Source: Cladocopium goreaui (Eukaryota; Sar; Dinophyceae; Suessiales; Symbiodiniaceae). From it: a stretch of DNA of 64,000 bases. The notes beneath the pieces are model-generated. The model did no database searches, was not told the origin of the DNA, and worked only from the letters and a program-made list of their open reading frames with translations. Positions 42,999-52,850 of the stretch are shown here, piece by piece. Each line of letters starts with the position of its first letter. The first letter of the stretch is position 1. Location of the stretch: NCBI GenBank assembly GCA_947184155.2, contig CAMXCT020000312.1, positions 184,023 through 248,022 on the forward strand, read 5' to 3'. Position numbers and translations under genes: made by a program.

Positions 42999-45900
42999 AA
43001 CTATTCAAGATTTGCTGTTGGAGGTGCAACAGCGTAGCTTGTGTGTGCAGGGTGGCGGTGAAATCCCATGTCACTTTAGCACTTTGACAACCGCCATTTA
43101 CCATTGGGATGATTTAGCCACATGCTTAGAGCGGTATGAAGCAGCTGTCCTGCAGCAGCGGAACAACAGAGCCGATCCCTTGGAACCAGCAGAACGGCAG
43201 TTGTCGTCTGAACGCCGGCGAGTCCTGCGTTACCCCGGGGTGGTCGCCTGGTTCACTGCGTACAAAATGGAGCTCTTTTACAAGCATGTGTTGAGATATG
43301 AGGATGGACAGGGTGTGTTCGAATGGGGCGCAGGTGGCATTATGCATTTGCATTCGATCAATTTTGGCTCTTGCATGCCACGTGTCGATCCAACCGCAGC
43401 AGGCATGCAGCAACCGGACGAGAAGAGTGCCGAGATAGCGGCGCAGTTTGCAGAGATGCATGAAGAGTACTTGACGGATTGGAGCCTCAGCAAAGCAGAG
43501 AAGTGGACCTTTCATGAGGTGGACAATTGCGCTGCCAGATCTGCTCGTGTAGGGTCACCTTTGCACACAGACTCAGAATCTGATGGCTCCGAGGATATGG
43601 AGGATGCGTTGGACGAAAAGTGCGTTCGCCGTAAGGCCCCTGGTGCTGGTTTAGATCTTGGTGCAGCTGCAGATGTGTTTGGGCAGCATGCTGTGGCAGA
43701 GGATGTCGATTTTCAACGTGTTTACCCCACAGCAACTACAATGGTGTATGTGCTGTCACAAGGTGCTCGTGTGACACAGGCTTTGACAGAAACAGATCGC
43801 GGTTTATTGCGTACTTTGGATGTTTCTCTCCAAGATCCAACTTGGCACCCCTGTCGAATTTCTGTTGCGCAAAAAGCTTTGCTAATGACCAACAACTGCA
43901 GGTTGGTTCGCCGCGCTCGTCGCAAGTGGTATCGCAGGCTGACGGAAAAATGCAATAGGCATGATCGGCACGGTGGTGCAGGTTTTGAAATTCCGCCTGT
44001 TCATGTTGAAGCGAATGTAGACACACAGCCCGAGGAAGAAGAAGGCGCCGAGCCAGAGGCAGAGGTTGTCACGGCGCGGATGCAGCAGTGTCCACTGCGT
44101 GTTGGAACACTGAACATGCACTTGCTGTCGCCGTGTACTTGGCTTGAGGATCTCTTGGACAAGTGCGATGTTCTGTTCTTGCAGGAAGTCACCGCTGAGT
44201 GCTTGGAAGATCTTTGCTTGTTGGGACAACAAAACGGTTACGAAGCGGTGTCGCCGCTGTTGCGTGGCCAAACGCCGGAGGAAGGGTTTGATGTGTGTGT
44301 TCTGTTGAAGCTTGACGTTTTACAGTCTCGCAGAGTCACGATTTCGCCTTTACCATCTCCTTCCAACAGAAAGCTTTTACAGGTGTATGTCACTCTCCGT
44401 GACAATGGGTCAATGCTGTTGGTTGCCACAGCGCATTTCACGTCGGGTTCGAGCATGGTAGAGCAAAGGGCTTCGGAACTTCAATCTGTTTTGGCTACTC
44501 TAGAAGCATTAAGCAACGTAGACGCTTGTGTTTTCGCTGGTGACTTGAACATGCGTCTGGAAGAAGCCTTGCCACCAGGTGTGTCCCCAGGCTGGCGAGA
44601 TGCATGGGAAGAAGATGGAAGCCCGGAAACCCGGTGTGGCACCTGGTGTCCTGAAAGCATGCAAGCGGATGATGCACGCGTGCGTGCGTGGCGTTTCGAT
44701 CGCATTTTGACTTTGTGTCAGTTTGGGCACATGGACAAGCCTGGTCCTACGCCGTTACGGGCTGGGACAGAGGCTACCGAACGGGTTGCCTTCGCCACTG
44801 TGGAACTGCAGCCGGGGTCGTTCGATGTTTCATTTCAGTCGCAGGACTTGGATCATGCATTTGTGCAAGCGAAGTTCGAGTTCATGCCTGTGGTTGCCGG
44901 TGAACGCGAACTTGTAACAGAACGAGTAAAAATCTTGAGACCCGGACTGGGTTCAAAGATTGCGCGCAGGCCTCTGGAGCGAGAAAGCTGCGCGCAAAAA
45001 CAACATTGCAAAAGTTTTTGCGGCAAGGACTACGAGAAGCCTCGCATGTTACCAGGAATGGGTGCCATTTTGGAAGATAGCCGGCGAAAGAGTTTGTTCC
45101 GGTTGTATACGCGTCGGAATTGCCACCACTTGAACACGCACGACCCCTTGAAAGCTATGGGTTTGGTGGCTAACGTAGATGATCAAGTGGTACTGACCGT
45201 GCAAGCCGCTGTGAATTACTTGACTAAGTATATGGGCAAAATCGGCGGAGGCCATAGTGCGCAAAGTCGCATCAGCGGATTGATAGATGACATCGTATGT
45301 CGCATGGGTGATCGTGAGACGATGACTGTTGCATCGCTTTTGTCAAAGCTTTTTATTCACTCGGCCGTTCCGGATGAAATTTGTTCCTTGGAGGCATGGC
45401 ATATTTTGATGGATTTGCCCCGTGTCCTGTCGTCCAGGTATGTGACGTCTTTGAATGTCAAGGACGATTCGAGCGCCTTGAAAGATTTGCCCAGCATTGA
45501 ACTAGCAACTGCGGAAGAGAACGTGGTGAAGAAGAGCAAGGTGGCTGTCTACTTGGATCGATTCAACATGAAGGCGCAAGTCGATATCTCCGCAGCATCT
45601 CTTGAGAACATGTCCCTTTTTCAGTTCATCAGTCGCATAGATCGGCGTGGGAAGTCGTTGCACTTGCGAACCAAAAGCACGATTGTGAAGGAGAAACCGT
45701 TCTTGCGCTTGGATGCTCGGCGTAAGGAGGCGGGCGCCATGGCCCGTCTGTGCTTGCGTCTGCATCGCCCTTTTCGAACTGAAGCTGCGGATCCGATGCA
45801 CCTCGAAGATGGGACGGCTGTTGCAGAGTTGCATGCATTTGTGCGAAGCCCCACCTGCCCGGTTTGGTTGAAAAAAAGATATGCCAAGCACAATCGAGTC

Positions 45901-48900
45901 AAGGCCGCCAAGCAAGCGGCGGAAGCACTGTCTTCGGTGAACATCACAGCAGCAACGGAGAACGCCAATGTCTCGCACGGGGCGGTGTTGCGACCCGCCG
46001 TGCCAGTTTCCCAAGCCGCAATGGGTCCAGCTGTGCCAGAGGACGGTGCGTCCCAGTCGCTGTCTGCAGGCGATCCCGGGGACGGTGCGGTGTTTCGACC
46101 CGCCGTACCCGCTTCGCAGACAGGTATGCGTCCAGTAGTGTCACAAGCTAGTGCACCCGATGCCATCCGTGTCCCCCTCGTACCAGCACCAGGTAGCAGC
46201 GCGCGTGTCATAAATTTAAGTGCCGGAAACACGGAGGATCCTGAACCTGATGATGTGTGCATGGACAATGTAGAGTCAAGCGACAAGTTTTTGGCCGACA
46301 CTGTTGCAAACCGGCAAGTGGTTGCAAACCGACATGGTTTACTGTGGGGTGGTACACCGGGAGATAGCCGTCACAGTGTGGTTGACGCTATTCGGTTGCA
46401 TAGGCCGCCTTTGAAATTGGTGTGTGTCAAACAATACTTGGAAGCACTGACAGGTACCAAGCCGCAAGGTTCCAAAAAAGTACAATTTTTGGTGGAGCGT
46501 TTTGTGTTTTTAATGTTGTTCATTGACTTGCAGTCGTACGAAAAAAGAGGTGCTGGAGTTTTCAAGCAGTGTTTGACGAAGAAAGCGTTGCAGAACTTGG
46601 CTACCTATTTTTTCCAGTCGCAGGGCTCGGCCGTGACTGCTAAACAAAAGAAAAATGTAGTTATGAAACCGTATGCTGAGTTGTGGGAATACATTAAATC
46701 AGAAACCTTGAAGCAGTGCGGTCTGGCAGTGTCGGCTTCACCTGCGCACCGCGTCGGTTTCGATGGACAAGCGGCGAACACCCAGGCAGAGCTCAAGAGC
46801 GGCGCCTGGCGGCAGAGTGTATTTTGTCTGAATCCACAATCTCTGGAACATGAAGAATGGGAGGACGCCGCCGAGAGAGAAGCAAAGAGAGTGCGGTATG
46901 TACAGGCAGCTATGCACGAACAGAGCATGGGTCGGCCGGGAAAGCGCTTGCATGAAATGTCGTTGCCTTTGGATGCAGATGCGCTGATGTGCGCCGACTT
47001 TGATACCAGGTCCGAATGGGATGCTTTGAACCCTTACTTGGAAAAGGTGACTTCACAATGGATATGGCCGGAGCTGGCTGTTAAGATTCTCCCAGAAACC
47101 AAAACCTACGTTCTCAAGCCGTCGCAAGGGGGCTTGGCGCACACTGAAGCAGAGCAGATGACTAGTGGACATGGCGGTTCCTGGCAAACGAACGGAGAAC
47201 CTTCGCTTGACCCCACGCAGAATTCGTTTGTCGAACACATGTGTGCCTGGAGAGATGCTTACAGAGCCGAGAGAGAAGTCTTCGAGGCGAACTTGCCGTT
47301 GCCACGCAATTTGCATGGGTCCATCGCCTTAGGGGAACCAGTGCTATTTGCTTTGCTTATTTGTGTTTGTGTGCTATTACTGGGAACGGCAGGAACTGGG
47401 AAAACTACGACATTACAAGCTGCAAATCGCCTCTTGGAAGCATGCGGCTTCCAAGGTCGCATTGTTCGCTGTGCATACACTGGTGTTGCCGCAAGCAACA
47501 TGGGCAGCGGAGGTCGAACGCTCGTGTCTCTGTTCCGTCTGAGCAAGCGCAAATTCGGAGGTGGCTTGGAACCTTTGTCCTCAGAAGATCTTCGAGCAAT
47601 GGATGAGGAACTCAAAGGCATGTGCTTGCTTGAAATTGACGAAGTGTCTATGACAGAAAAGCTAATCCTTGCGCACGTGCATCAACGCCTACAGCAGTGG
47701 CGGCTCGAGTTATATCACGATCAACACTGCCGCGGTGGTGCGGAGTTGTGTCCCGCCACGGCCTGCGTTTGCGGTGCTAGGCTGCCGTTTGGCGGCGTGA
47801 AAGTTGTTCTTGCAGGTGATTTTGGCCAGTTGCCGCCAGTGGCAGTACCGCCAGAACGAACTCTGCTATGCACCAAGCCGAAAACTGAAGGGCAAGATCG
47901 GCAAGATGTCAACCTTGGACTGCGGTTGTTTCAGCAGATTCGTGTTGTTTTTCGGCTGCGCAGGATTCACCGGCAGGTCGGTCAATCATTATACAAAGAG
48001 TCTCTTTTGCGCCTGCGCGACGCAGCGCATACGAAGGAGGATGTTCAACTGTGGAAGTCCCACGATTTGACTGACTTGGCGGCTTGCACCCTCACGGTTG
48101 AAGAGCGCCTCTTTTTCGAGCAGAAATGCGTGCACTTGTTCTGCGAAAATCGCCGCGCCGGACAGTTCAACGGCCGACGCTTGGGCGAGGATGTCATGGA
48201 CAAAGACAGCTCGACGATTCTTCGGATTTGGTCCGTAGACAGCACTCCTGGGGTGGAGCGTTACACCAGCGAGAACTACGGAGGTTTGAAGCGCGTCTTG
48301 CACTTAGCTGCAGGCGCCCCAGTGATGTTGACCATGAACTTGCGCACTGTCTGGAACTTGGTCAACGGCGCTCGTGGAAATGTGGTCGCAGTCGTTCCCG
48401 TTGAAGAACCACCAGTAGCGGCTGGCAGCGGTGCGGTTGGCACACCTCTTGTTGCACAAGTGAATGAAGTGGGCGGTGTGTCCGCTGGCACAGCTGAATA
48501 TGTGATCGTGGACTTTCCTGGATACGTGGGCCCGGTGATGGTGGCTGGTCATCCAACTTGGGTGTGTGTTCCTAAGCTCAGCAACAGACACGAAAAGTTT
48601 CGAGGTTTGGCTCACACGCAGTTTCCTTTGGTGTTGTGCTATGGCATGACGGTGCACAAAAGCCAGGGCTTGACACTGGCCTCCGGCTGTGTTTTCAATA
48701 TGGAACATGAACCCACCTGGTCACCTTTCAAGCAGATGTGTGGCTTGGCCTTTGTGGGTTATTCGCGTGTGACTGACTTTGCAAAGATGGCCTTCAAATA
48801 CGTGCCTGATTACTGGTCTTTTCAAAGCATGGCCGATACAGACATGTTTCGATGGCGAGCCGCATTGGAACAACGTTTGGACGAGCTCCACGACAAAACG

Positions 48901-49392
48901 GCGGAAACCATCTTCCATGGTCAAGCTTCTGTCAAGGATGATGTGCAACGGCATCGTGCGTGGTCGGAAAAGTGCACAGGCAGGCAGATGAGCGACGATG
49001 AGCTCGCGGACTTGATGCATATGTTGTCCCTGCGCGGGGTGTTACCGCAGCCAGGCTACACTGACAAGCCGGTCCGTCGCTTGGCCAGTAAAGCAGGGGG
49101 CGGCAGGACGCAGCGCAAGACCATGCGCGGCGGAAGCGCAAAGGCGCGCGCAGAGGAGGGGGTGGCCGATGGGGCAGGTGAGCCTGAGTGTGATGAAGGT
49201 GGAGTTTCGGCCGACGAAGAGGCGCACTGGGCTGCACTTAAAGAAGAAGACGAGAGGACAAATGCGTTGATGCGCGAGTATTACGAGGATCAGGAGAGAG
49301 AGGCGAGAGCCGAGTTTCACAGAGAGATAAACGAACGCTACAATGAATTGGCTGCTCAATTTTACGATGATTTTGGGTACTATGATGACTAG
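42634..49392 (+). CDS. Helitron Rep-helicase with embedded TDP2-like nuclease
   Basis: Frame open from a TTG at 42,634; residues before about 42,960 look like a shadow of the upstream frame, so this is the continuation of one protein by a +1 shift. Residue numbers count from 42,634. Rep HUH motif: His238-Leu-His240 in GGIMHLHSINF. EEP domain about 487-750: TLN494, QE518, TAH near 603, GD637-L-N639, RFDRI, LD740-H741. Rep Y2 motif: Tyr862 and Tyr866 in NYLTKYMGK. Then a linker, and Pif1 helicase: Walker A GTAGTGKT 1584-1591, LEIDEVSM 1666-1673, GDFGQLPPV about 1727, VHKSQG and VGYSRV. An acidic tail ends EEDERTNALM...YYDD. All catalytic residues appear present. Rep nicks and joins DNA through 5'-phosphotyrosyl links, and Pif1 unwinds 5'-3'. 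The EEP resembles TDP2, which hydrolyses such links, more than the AP-type endonuclease of Helentrons. Confidence 0.88.
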   Translation: MNKRRCKIRLTLCCKLGAKRNLLETCLSSKVLLLLLQKCEPCAPLQKLRWRRSCRQKPLKPKLSLLSRVSLWTARWMKGPSLMSRASLRTTRQNRCSRKLKSAQLRRKKVALRAPGGRSGPKTIQDLLLEVQQRSLCVQGGGEIPCHFSTLTTAIYHWDDLATCLERYEAAVLQQRNNRADPLEPAERQLSSERRRVLRYPGVVAWFTAYKMELFYKHVLRYEDGQGVFEWGAGGIMHLHSINFGSCMPRVDPTAAGMQQPDEKSAEIAAQFAEMHEEYLTDWSLSKAEKWTFHEVDNCAARSARVGSPLHTDSESDGSEDMEDALDEKCVRRKAPGAGLDLGAAADVFGQHAVAEDVDFQRVYPTATTMVYVLSQGARVTQALTETDRGLLRTLDVSLQDPTWHPCRISVAQKALLMTNNCRLVRRARRKWYRRLTEKCNRHDRHGGAGFEIPPVHVEANVDTQPEEEEGAEPEAEVVTARMQQCPLRVGTLNMHLLSPCTWLEDLLDKCDVLFLQEVTAECLEDLCLLGQQNGYEAVSPLLRGQTPEEGFDVCVLLKLDVLQSRRVTISPLPSPSNRKLLQVYVTLRDNGSMLLVATAHFTSGSSMVEQRASELQSVLATLEALSNVDACVFAGDLNMRLEEALPPGVSPGWRDAWEEDGSPETRCGTWCPESMQADDARVRAWRFDRILTLCQFGHMDKPGPTPLRAGTEATERVAFATVELQPGSFDVSFQSQDLDHAFVQAKFEFMPVVAGERELVTERVKILRPGLGSKIARRPLERESCAQKQHCKSFCGKDYEKPRMLPGMGAILEDSRRKSLFRLYTRRNCHHLNTHDPLKAMGLVANVDDQVVLTVQAAVNYLTKYMGKIGGGHSAQSRISGLIDDIVCRMGDRETMTVASLLSKLFIHSAVPDEICSLEAWHILMDLPRVLSSRYVTSLNVKDDSSALKDLPSIELATAEENVVKKSKVAVYLDRFNMKAQVDISAASLENMSLFQFISRIDRRGKSLHLRTKSTIVKEKPFLRLDARRKEAGAMARLCLRLHRPFRTEAADPMHLEDGTAVAELHAFVRSPTCPVWLKKRYAKHNRVKAAKQAAEALSSVNITAATENANVSHGAVLRPAVPVSQAAMGPAVPEDGASQSLSAGDPGDGAVFRPAVPASQTGMRPVVSQASAPDAIRVPLVPAPGSSARVINLSAGNTEDPEPDDVCMDNVESSDKFLADTVANRQVVANRHGLLWGGTPGDSRHSVVDAIRLHRPPLKLVCVKQYLEALTGTKPQGSKKVQFLVERFVFLMLFIDLQSYEKRGAGVFKQCLTKKALQNLATYFFQSQGSAVTAKQKKNVVMKPYAELWEYIKSETLKQCGLAVSASPAHRVGFDGQAANTQAELKSGAWRQSVFCLNPQSLEHEEWEDAAEREAKRVRYVQAAMHEQSMGRPGKRLHEMSLPLDADALMCADFDTRSEWDALNPYLEKVTSQWIWPELAVKILPETKTYVLKPSQGGLAHTEAEQMTSGHGGSWQTNGEPSLDPTQNSFVEHMCAWRDAYRAEREVFEANLPLPRNLHGSIALGEPVLFALLICVCVLLLGTAGTGKTTTLQAANRLLEACGFQGRIVRCAYTGVAASNMGSGGRTLVSLFRLSKRKFGGGLEPLSSEDLRAMDEELKGMCLLEIDEVSMTEKLILAHVHQRLQQWRLELYHDQHCRGGAELCPATACVCGARLPFGGVKVVLAGDFGQLPPVAVPPERTLLCTKPKTEGQDRQDVNLGLRLFQQIRVVFRLRRIHRQVGQSLYKESLLRLRDAAHTKEDVQLWKSHDLTDLAACTLTVEERLFFEQKCVHLFCENRRAGQFNGRRLGEDVMDKDSSTILRIWSVDSTPGVERYTSENYGGLKRVLHLAAGAPVMLTMNLRTVWNLVNGARGNVVAVVPVEEPPVAAGSGAVGTPLVAQVNEVGGVSAGTAEYVIVDFPGYVGPVMVAGHPTWVCVPKLSNRHEKFRGLAHTQFPLVLCYGMTVHKSQGLTLASGCVFNMEHEPTWSPFKQMCGLAFVGYSRVTDFAKMAFKYVPDYWSFQSMADTDMFRWRAALEQRLDELHDKTAETIFHGQASVKDDVQRHRAWSEKCTGRQMSDDELADLMHMLSLRGVLPQPGYTDKPVRRLASKAGGGRTQRKTMRGGSAKARAEEGVADGAGEPECDEGGVSADEEAHWAALKEEDERTNALMREYYEDQEREARAEFHREINERYNELAAQFYDDFGYYDD
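42832..42857 (+). repeat. in-ORF hairpin, different reading frame
   Basis: TCTC/GAGA outer stem, core GTGTGTCGTTGTGGACCGC. Read here as SCVVVDRE, not in the GAxLxPA frame used elsewhere, which shows that conservation is at nucleotide level. Confidence 0.75.
42883..42909 (+). repeat. in-ORF hairpin, different reading frame
   Basis: Outer TCGC/GCGG, core GCGCGTCGTTGCGGACCAC. Read as ARVVADHA. It lies about 90 bp before the frame switch. Confidence 0.7.
44744..44768 (+). repeat. in-frame hairpin within the TDP2-like coding region
   Basis: GTCCTA(C)GCC / GGCTGGGAC around loop GTTACG. The stem is completely paired apart from the family's single bulge, yet its sequence is unlike the other copies. 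Read as GPTPLRAGT. Confidence 0.65.
45975..46003 (+). repeat. in-frame hairpin in the Rep-helicase linker
   Basis: GCACG/CGTGC outer stem, core GGGCGGTGTTGCGACCCGC. Read as HGAVLRPAVP. Confidence 0.75.
46080..46108 (+). repeat. in-frame hairpin in the Rep-helicase linker
   Basis: Core GTGCGGTGTTTCGACCCGC, outer arms GGACG/CGTAC. Read as DGAVFRPAVP. About 105 bp after the previous copy; the two linker hairpins form a local duplicate. Confidence 0.75.
47733..47759 (+). repeat. in-frame hairpin within the helicase
   Basis: Core GTGCGGAGTTGTGTCCCGC, inner A-T pair. Read as GGAELCPATA, an insertion-like loop between the DEAD-like motif and GDFGQLPPV. Confidence 0.72.
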
Positions 49393-49444
49393 CTTGAGTC
49401 GGAAAAACTTGTAGCCAAAAGAGTTGGCAATCTTTTGCCATGCA

Positions 49445-49471
49445 GCAGGTACGTAGTTGTGTGCTGCCTGC
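49445..49471 (+). repeat. hairpin just after the stop codon, satellite prototype
   Basis: GCAGGTA(C)GTA / TGCTGCCTGC around loop GTTGTG, ten pairs. This is the closest single copy to the satellite core (GGTATGCAGTTACGTGCTGC), located 53 bp after the stop. Confidence 0.75.
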
Positions 49472-49607
49472 GTAGCAACTTGTTCTCTTTGATACATGCT
49501 ATGAGCAGAAACCCCATCAGTGCGTAGCCTGTTCATTGTGGATTCCCAGTGCTCTTGTTCAGCCACCGCTTTTGAGCCATGCAATCGCCTTCCGATTGCT
49601 GCCGCAC

Positions 49608-49628
49608 GGTACGCTGTTATGAGCTACT
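49608..49628 (+). repeat. GTTNYG-loop hairpin in the 3' flank
   Basis: GGTA(C)GCT / AGCTACT around loop GTTATG. Same bulge position. Confidence 0.65.
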
Positions 49629-50536
49629 TGTGCTTCGTCGACGTAGTTCGTGGGTAGACTCCATAGCTAGCTGGGCCGAGGCTGGACGTGCTTGTGGTGC
49701 TTTGAAAATATTACTATATTCGTAGAAGAAGACAGTTTACAAGAAAAAACCAACAACGATGGAGAGAGAAAGAAATAGAGAGACAGAAAATAAGGGGATC
49801 AACAGATAGAATGAAGGTTGAAAACATACAAAAGAGACCAAAATGTAACTATAGTAATGCTGGACAAGGTATTGTAGGCAAATGTATTTTCAAGGTGCCA
49901 CACCACGCAGTAGTCTCAACACGGCTGAACAGTTCACCTGGAGAATAGGCACGAACACCGAAACGAGATTCAACACTAAGAGGCAGACGGATATAAACAA
50001 ATAGATAGACAGACAGAGAGAGAAGCAGAGGTCATGTATAAGACAAACCAACACACTGCAGATCGTGCGAACCAGAGACGAAAAGAAGACGGACAGACTG
50101 CAAGACAAAATCACCCAGAGAACGAGAGACAGTTGTGTATATTCTCCAGGTGTGATAATGTTCAGCACGAGTAAAGGCTGCAAGTTGCCACCGCGCAGTG
50201 TGGTGAGCTGTGTGCTCATTCTGCGTGGTTGCGAGATAGTATTGTCAGTACAAAGACAAAAAGAGCGAGGTGAGTCGGAAGTGTGAAGTTGGGTCGTGGG
50301 GTTGTTTCTAATGGATGATTGTTTCAGGAGTGTGTGAGTGGTGGTGAAAATACGAGAAAGGTTCGAAGGTTGAAGGAGGACCAGTCGCGGAGTTGATGTG
50401 ATGTGGCATGAGAGGTTGATTGATGTTGCAGGTTGATGCAATTCCATGATCAAGCTTGCAGCGATATGGGTAACGAAGAACGTAGTCTGTTTTACATGGG
50501 TGACATGAAGATATGATTTGTGGAACATGAAACACG

Positions 50537-52580
50537 CACGCGGGTATGCAGTTACGTGCTGCCTGCGTCGTCTTCCTGCCATGTTTGTGGTTTCTCGGCA
50601 TGTTTAGTGCGTGTTGGTGACATGTCAAGACATGTTTTATATGTCATGTTTACTCAAGACCTAGACTTGCGTTGGCATGTTTATGACGGCTTGCTCGTGC
50701 AAGCTTGTCTTACCGGCATGTTGGCCTCACGCGGGTATGCAGTTACGTGCTGCCTGCGTCGTCTTCCTGCCATGTTTGTGGTTTCTCGGCATGTTTAGTG
50801 CGTGTTGGTGACATGTCAAGACATGTTTTATATGTCATGTTTACTCAAGACCTAGACTCAAAGGAATTTTCATCTGCCCTCGGGGACATGCCTCCAATAT
50901 ACCTCTATATAGTCGGTGGAATGGTCGGATGGCAAGACTTGGATGTTTGGGATTGGTTTATTCACAGTTGTAGGTAGAGTCAGTTAAGGATAACTGTGGG
51001 GTAAGTTAGTTTCACTCGAGAAAAATCAGGTTTTTCTGATTTACCCCCTATGTTAGGAAATCTTAACACACCAGAGCGTGACAAACATTGATTCATGTTT
51101 ATTGTAAAACCCAACAAGTGTTGATTTGAATTCCATCTGCATTTGAAACAAATAGGGTAATACTAAATCAATATAGTCTCGAAATAACCCCAATATAATC
51201 CTTAAGTAAGAAAATATAGGAGGTATGTTCCTGAGGGAAGATGCTTCAAGCTTTGATAGACTTGCGTTGGCATGTTTATGACGGCTTGCTCGTGCAAGCT
51301 TGTCTTACCGGCATGTTGGCCTCACGCGGGTATGCAGTTACGTGCTGCCTGCGTCGTCTTCCTGCCATGTTTGTGGTTTCTCGGCATGTTTAGTGCGTGT
51401 TGGTAACATGTCAAGACATGTTTTATATGTCATGTTTACTCAAGACCTAGACTTGCGTTGGCATGTTTATGACGGCTTGCTCGTGCAAGCTTGTCTTACC
51501 GGCATGTTGGCCTCACGCGGGTATGCAGTTACGTGCTGCCTGCGTCGTCTTCCTGCCATGTTTGTGGTTTCTCGGCATGTTTAGTGCGTGTTGGTGACAT
51601 GTCAAGACATGTTTTATATGTCATGTTTACTCAAGACCTAGACGCAGACTTGCGTTGGCATGTTTATGACGGCTTGCTCGTGCAAGCTTGTCTTACCGGC
51701 ATGTTGGCCTCACGCGGGTATGCAGTTACGTGCTGCCTGCGTCGTCTTCCTGCCATGTTTGTGGTTTCTCGGCATGTTTAGTGCGTGTTGGTAACATGTC
51801 AAGACATGTTTTATATGTCATGTTTACTCAAGACCTAGACTTGCGTTGGCATGTTTATGACGGCTTGCTCGTGCAAGCTTGTCTTACCGGCATGTTGGCC
51901 TCACGCGGGTATGCAGTTACGTGCTGCCTGCGTCGTCTTCCTGCCATGTTTGTGGTTTCTCGGCATGTTTAGTGCGTGTTGGTGACATGTCAAGACATGT
52001 TTTATATGTCATGTTTACTCAAGACCTAGACTCAAAGGAATTTTCATCTGCCCTCGGGGACATGCCTCCAATATACCTCTATATAGTCGGTGGAATGGTC
52101 GGATGGCAAGACTTGGATGTTTGGGATTGGTTTATTCACAGTTGTAGGTAGAGTCAGTTAAGGATAACTGTGGGGTAAGTTGGTTTCACTCGAGAAAAAT
52201 CAGGTTTTTCTGACTTACCCCCTATGTTAGGAAATCTTAACACACCAGAGCGTGACAAACATTGATTCATGTTTATTGTAAAACCCAACAAGTGTTGATT
52301 TGAATTCCATCTGCATTTGAAACAAATAGGGTAATACTAAATCAATATAGTCTCGAAATAACCCCAATATAATCCTTAAATAAGAAAATATAGGAGGTAT
52401 GTTCCTGAGGGAAGATGCTTCAAGCTTTGATAGACTTGGGTTGGCATGTTTATGACGGCTTGCTCGTGCAAGCTTGTCCTACCGGCATGTTGGCCTCACG
52501 CGGGTATGCAGTTACGTGCTGCCTGCGTCGTCTTCCTTCCATGTTTGTGGTTTCTCGGCATGTTTAGTGCGTGTACCAAA
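50537..52580 (+). repeat. 191-bp satellite with one hairpin per unit; higher-order 1,174 bp
   Basis: The CACGCGGGTATGCAGTTACG core starts at 50,537, 50,728, 51,323, 51,514, 51,711, 51,902 and 52,497, so spacing is 191 (or 197) and 595 bp. The 595-bp spacing carries a 404-bp insert (TCAAAGGAATTTTCATCTGC onward) present twice. The core folds to a 12-pair stem, loop GTTACG and a bulged T. Each unit also has ACATGTCAAGACATGT, a 7-bp inverted repeat. Open frames of 90-96 codons repeat with the array and are not genes. Confidence 0.92.
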
Positions 52581-52597
52581 TTACATAGTCTTATCCC

Positions 52598-52680
52598 CGT
52601 ACAACAACAACAACAACAAACAACAACAAGAACAACAACAAGAACAAGAACAACAACAACAACAACAACAACAACAGTTA
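52598..52680. repeat. (CAA)n microsatellite
   Basis: CAACAACAA with occasional GAA; followed by a (TA)n tract to 52,722. Confidence 0.95.
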
Positions 52681-52730
52681 AGAAATACATATGTATATAA
52701 TATGTATATATACATATATATTCTTCGGAT

Positions 52731-52850
52731 ATGGCATATCTTCTGGCACTCTATCTGGCATATCTCATGGCATTTTATCTGGCATATCTTCTGGCATTCT
52801 ATCTGACATTCTATCTGGCATCTCTTCTGGCATTCTATCTGGCCGTGGTT
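52731..52850. repeat. TATCTTCTGGCATTC minisatellite
   Basis: Five to six units of 20-22 bp; inverse of the array at the window start. Confidence 0.85.

Larger units (their letters stand above)
49393..50536 (+). other. 3' flank of the Helitron gene
   Basis: No gene supported; a minus-strand open frame (49,890-50,582) is Ser/Leu/Thr-rich and without family signal. Two hairpins sit at 49,445 and 49,608. An A/G-rich block spans 49,740-50,130. Confidence 0.5.

Noticed and set aside
48843..48860. CAT-GTTTCG-ATG as a further family hairpin
   Set aside because: Only three pairs, no bulge and no outer stem; expected by chance.
50520..52151. Repeated 90-96-codon frames (MSYRHVGLTRVCSYVLPASS)
   Set aside because: They recur with the 191-bp satellite unit in one frame because 191/197-bp spacing leaves short frames open; no coding composition or family.
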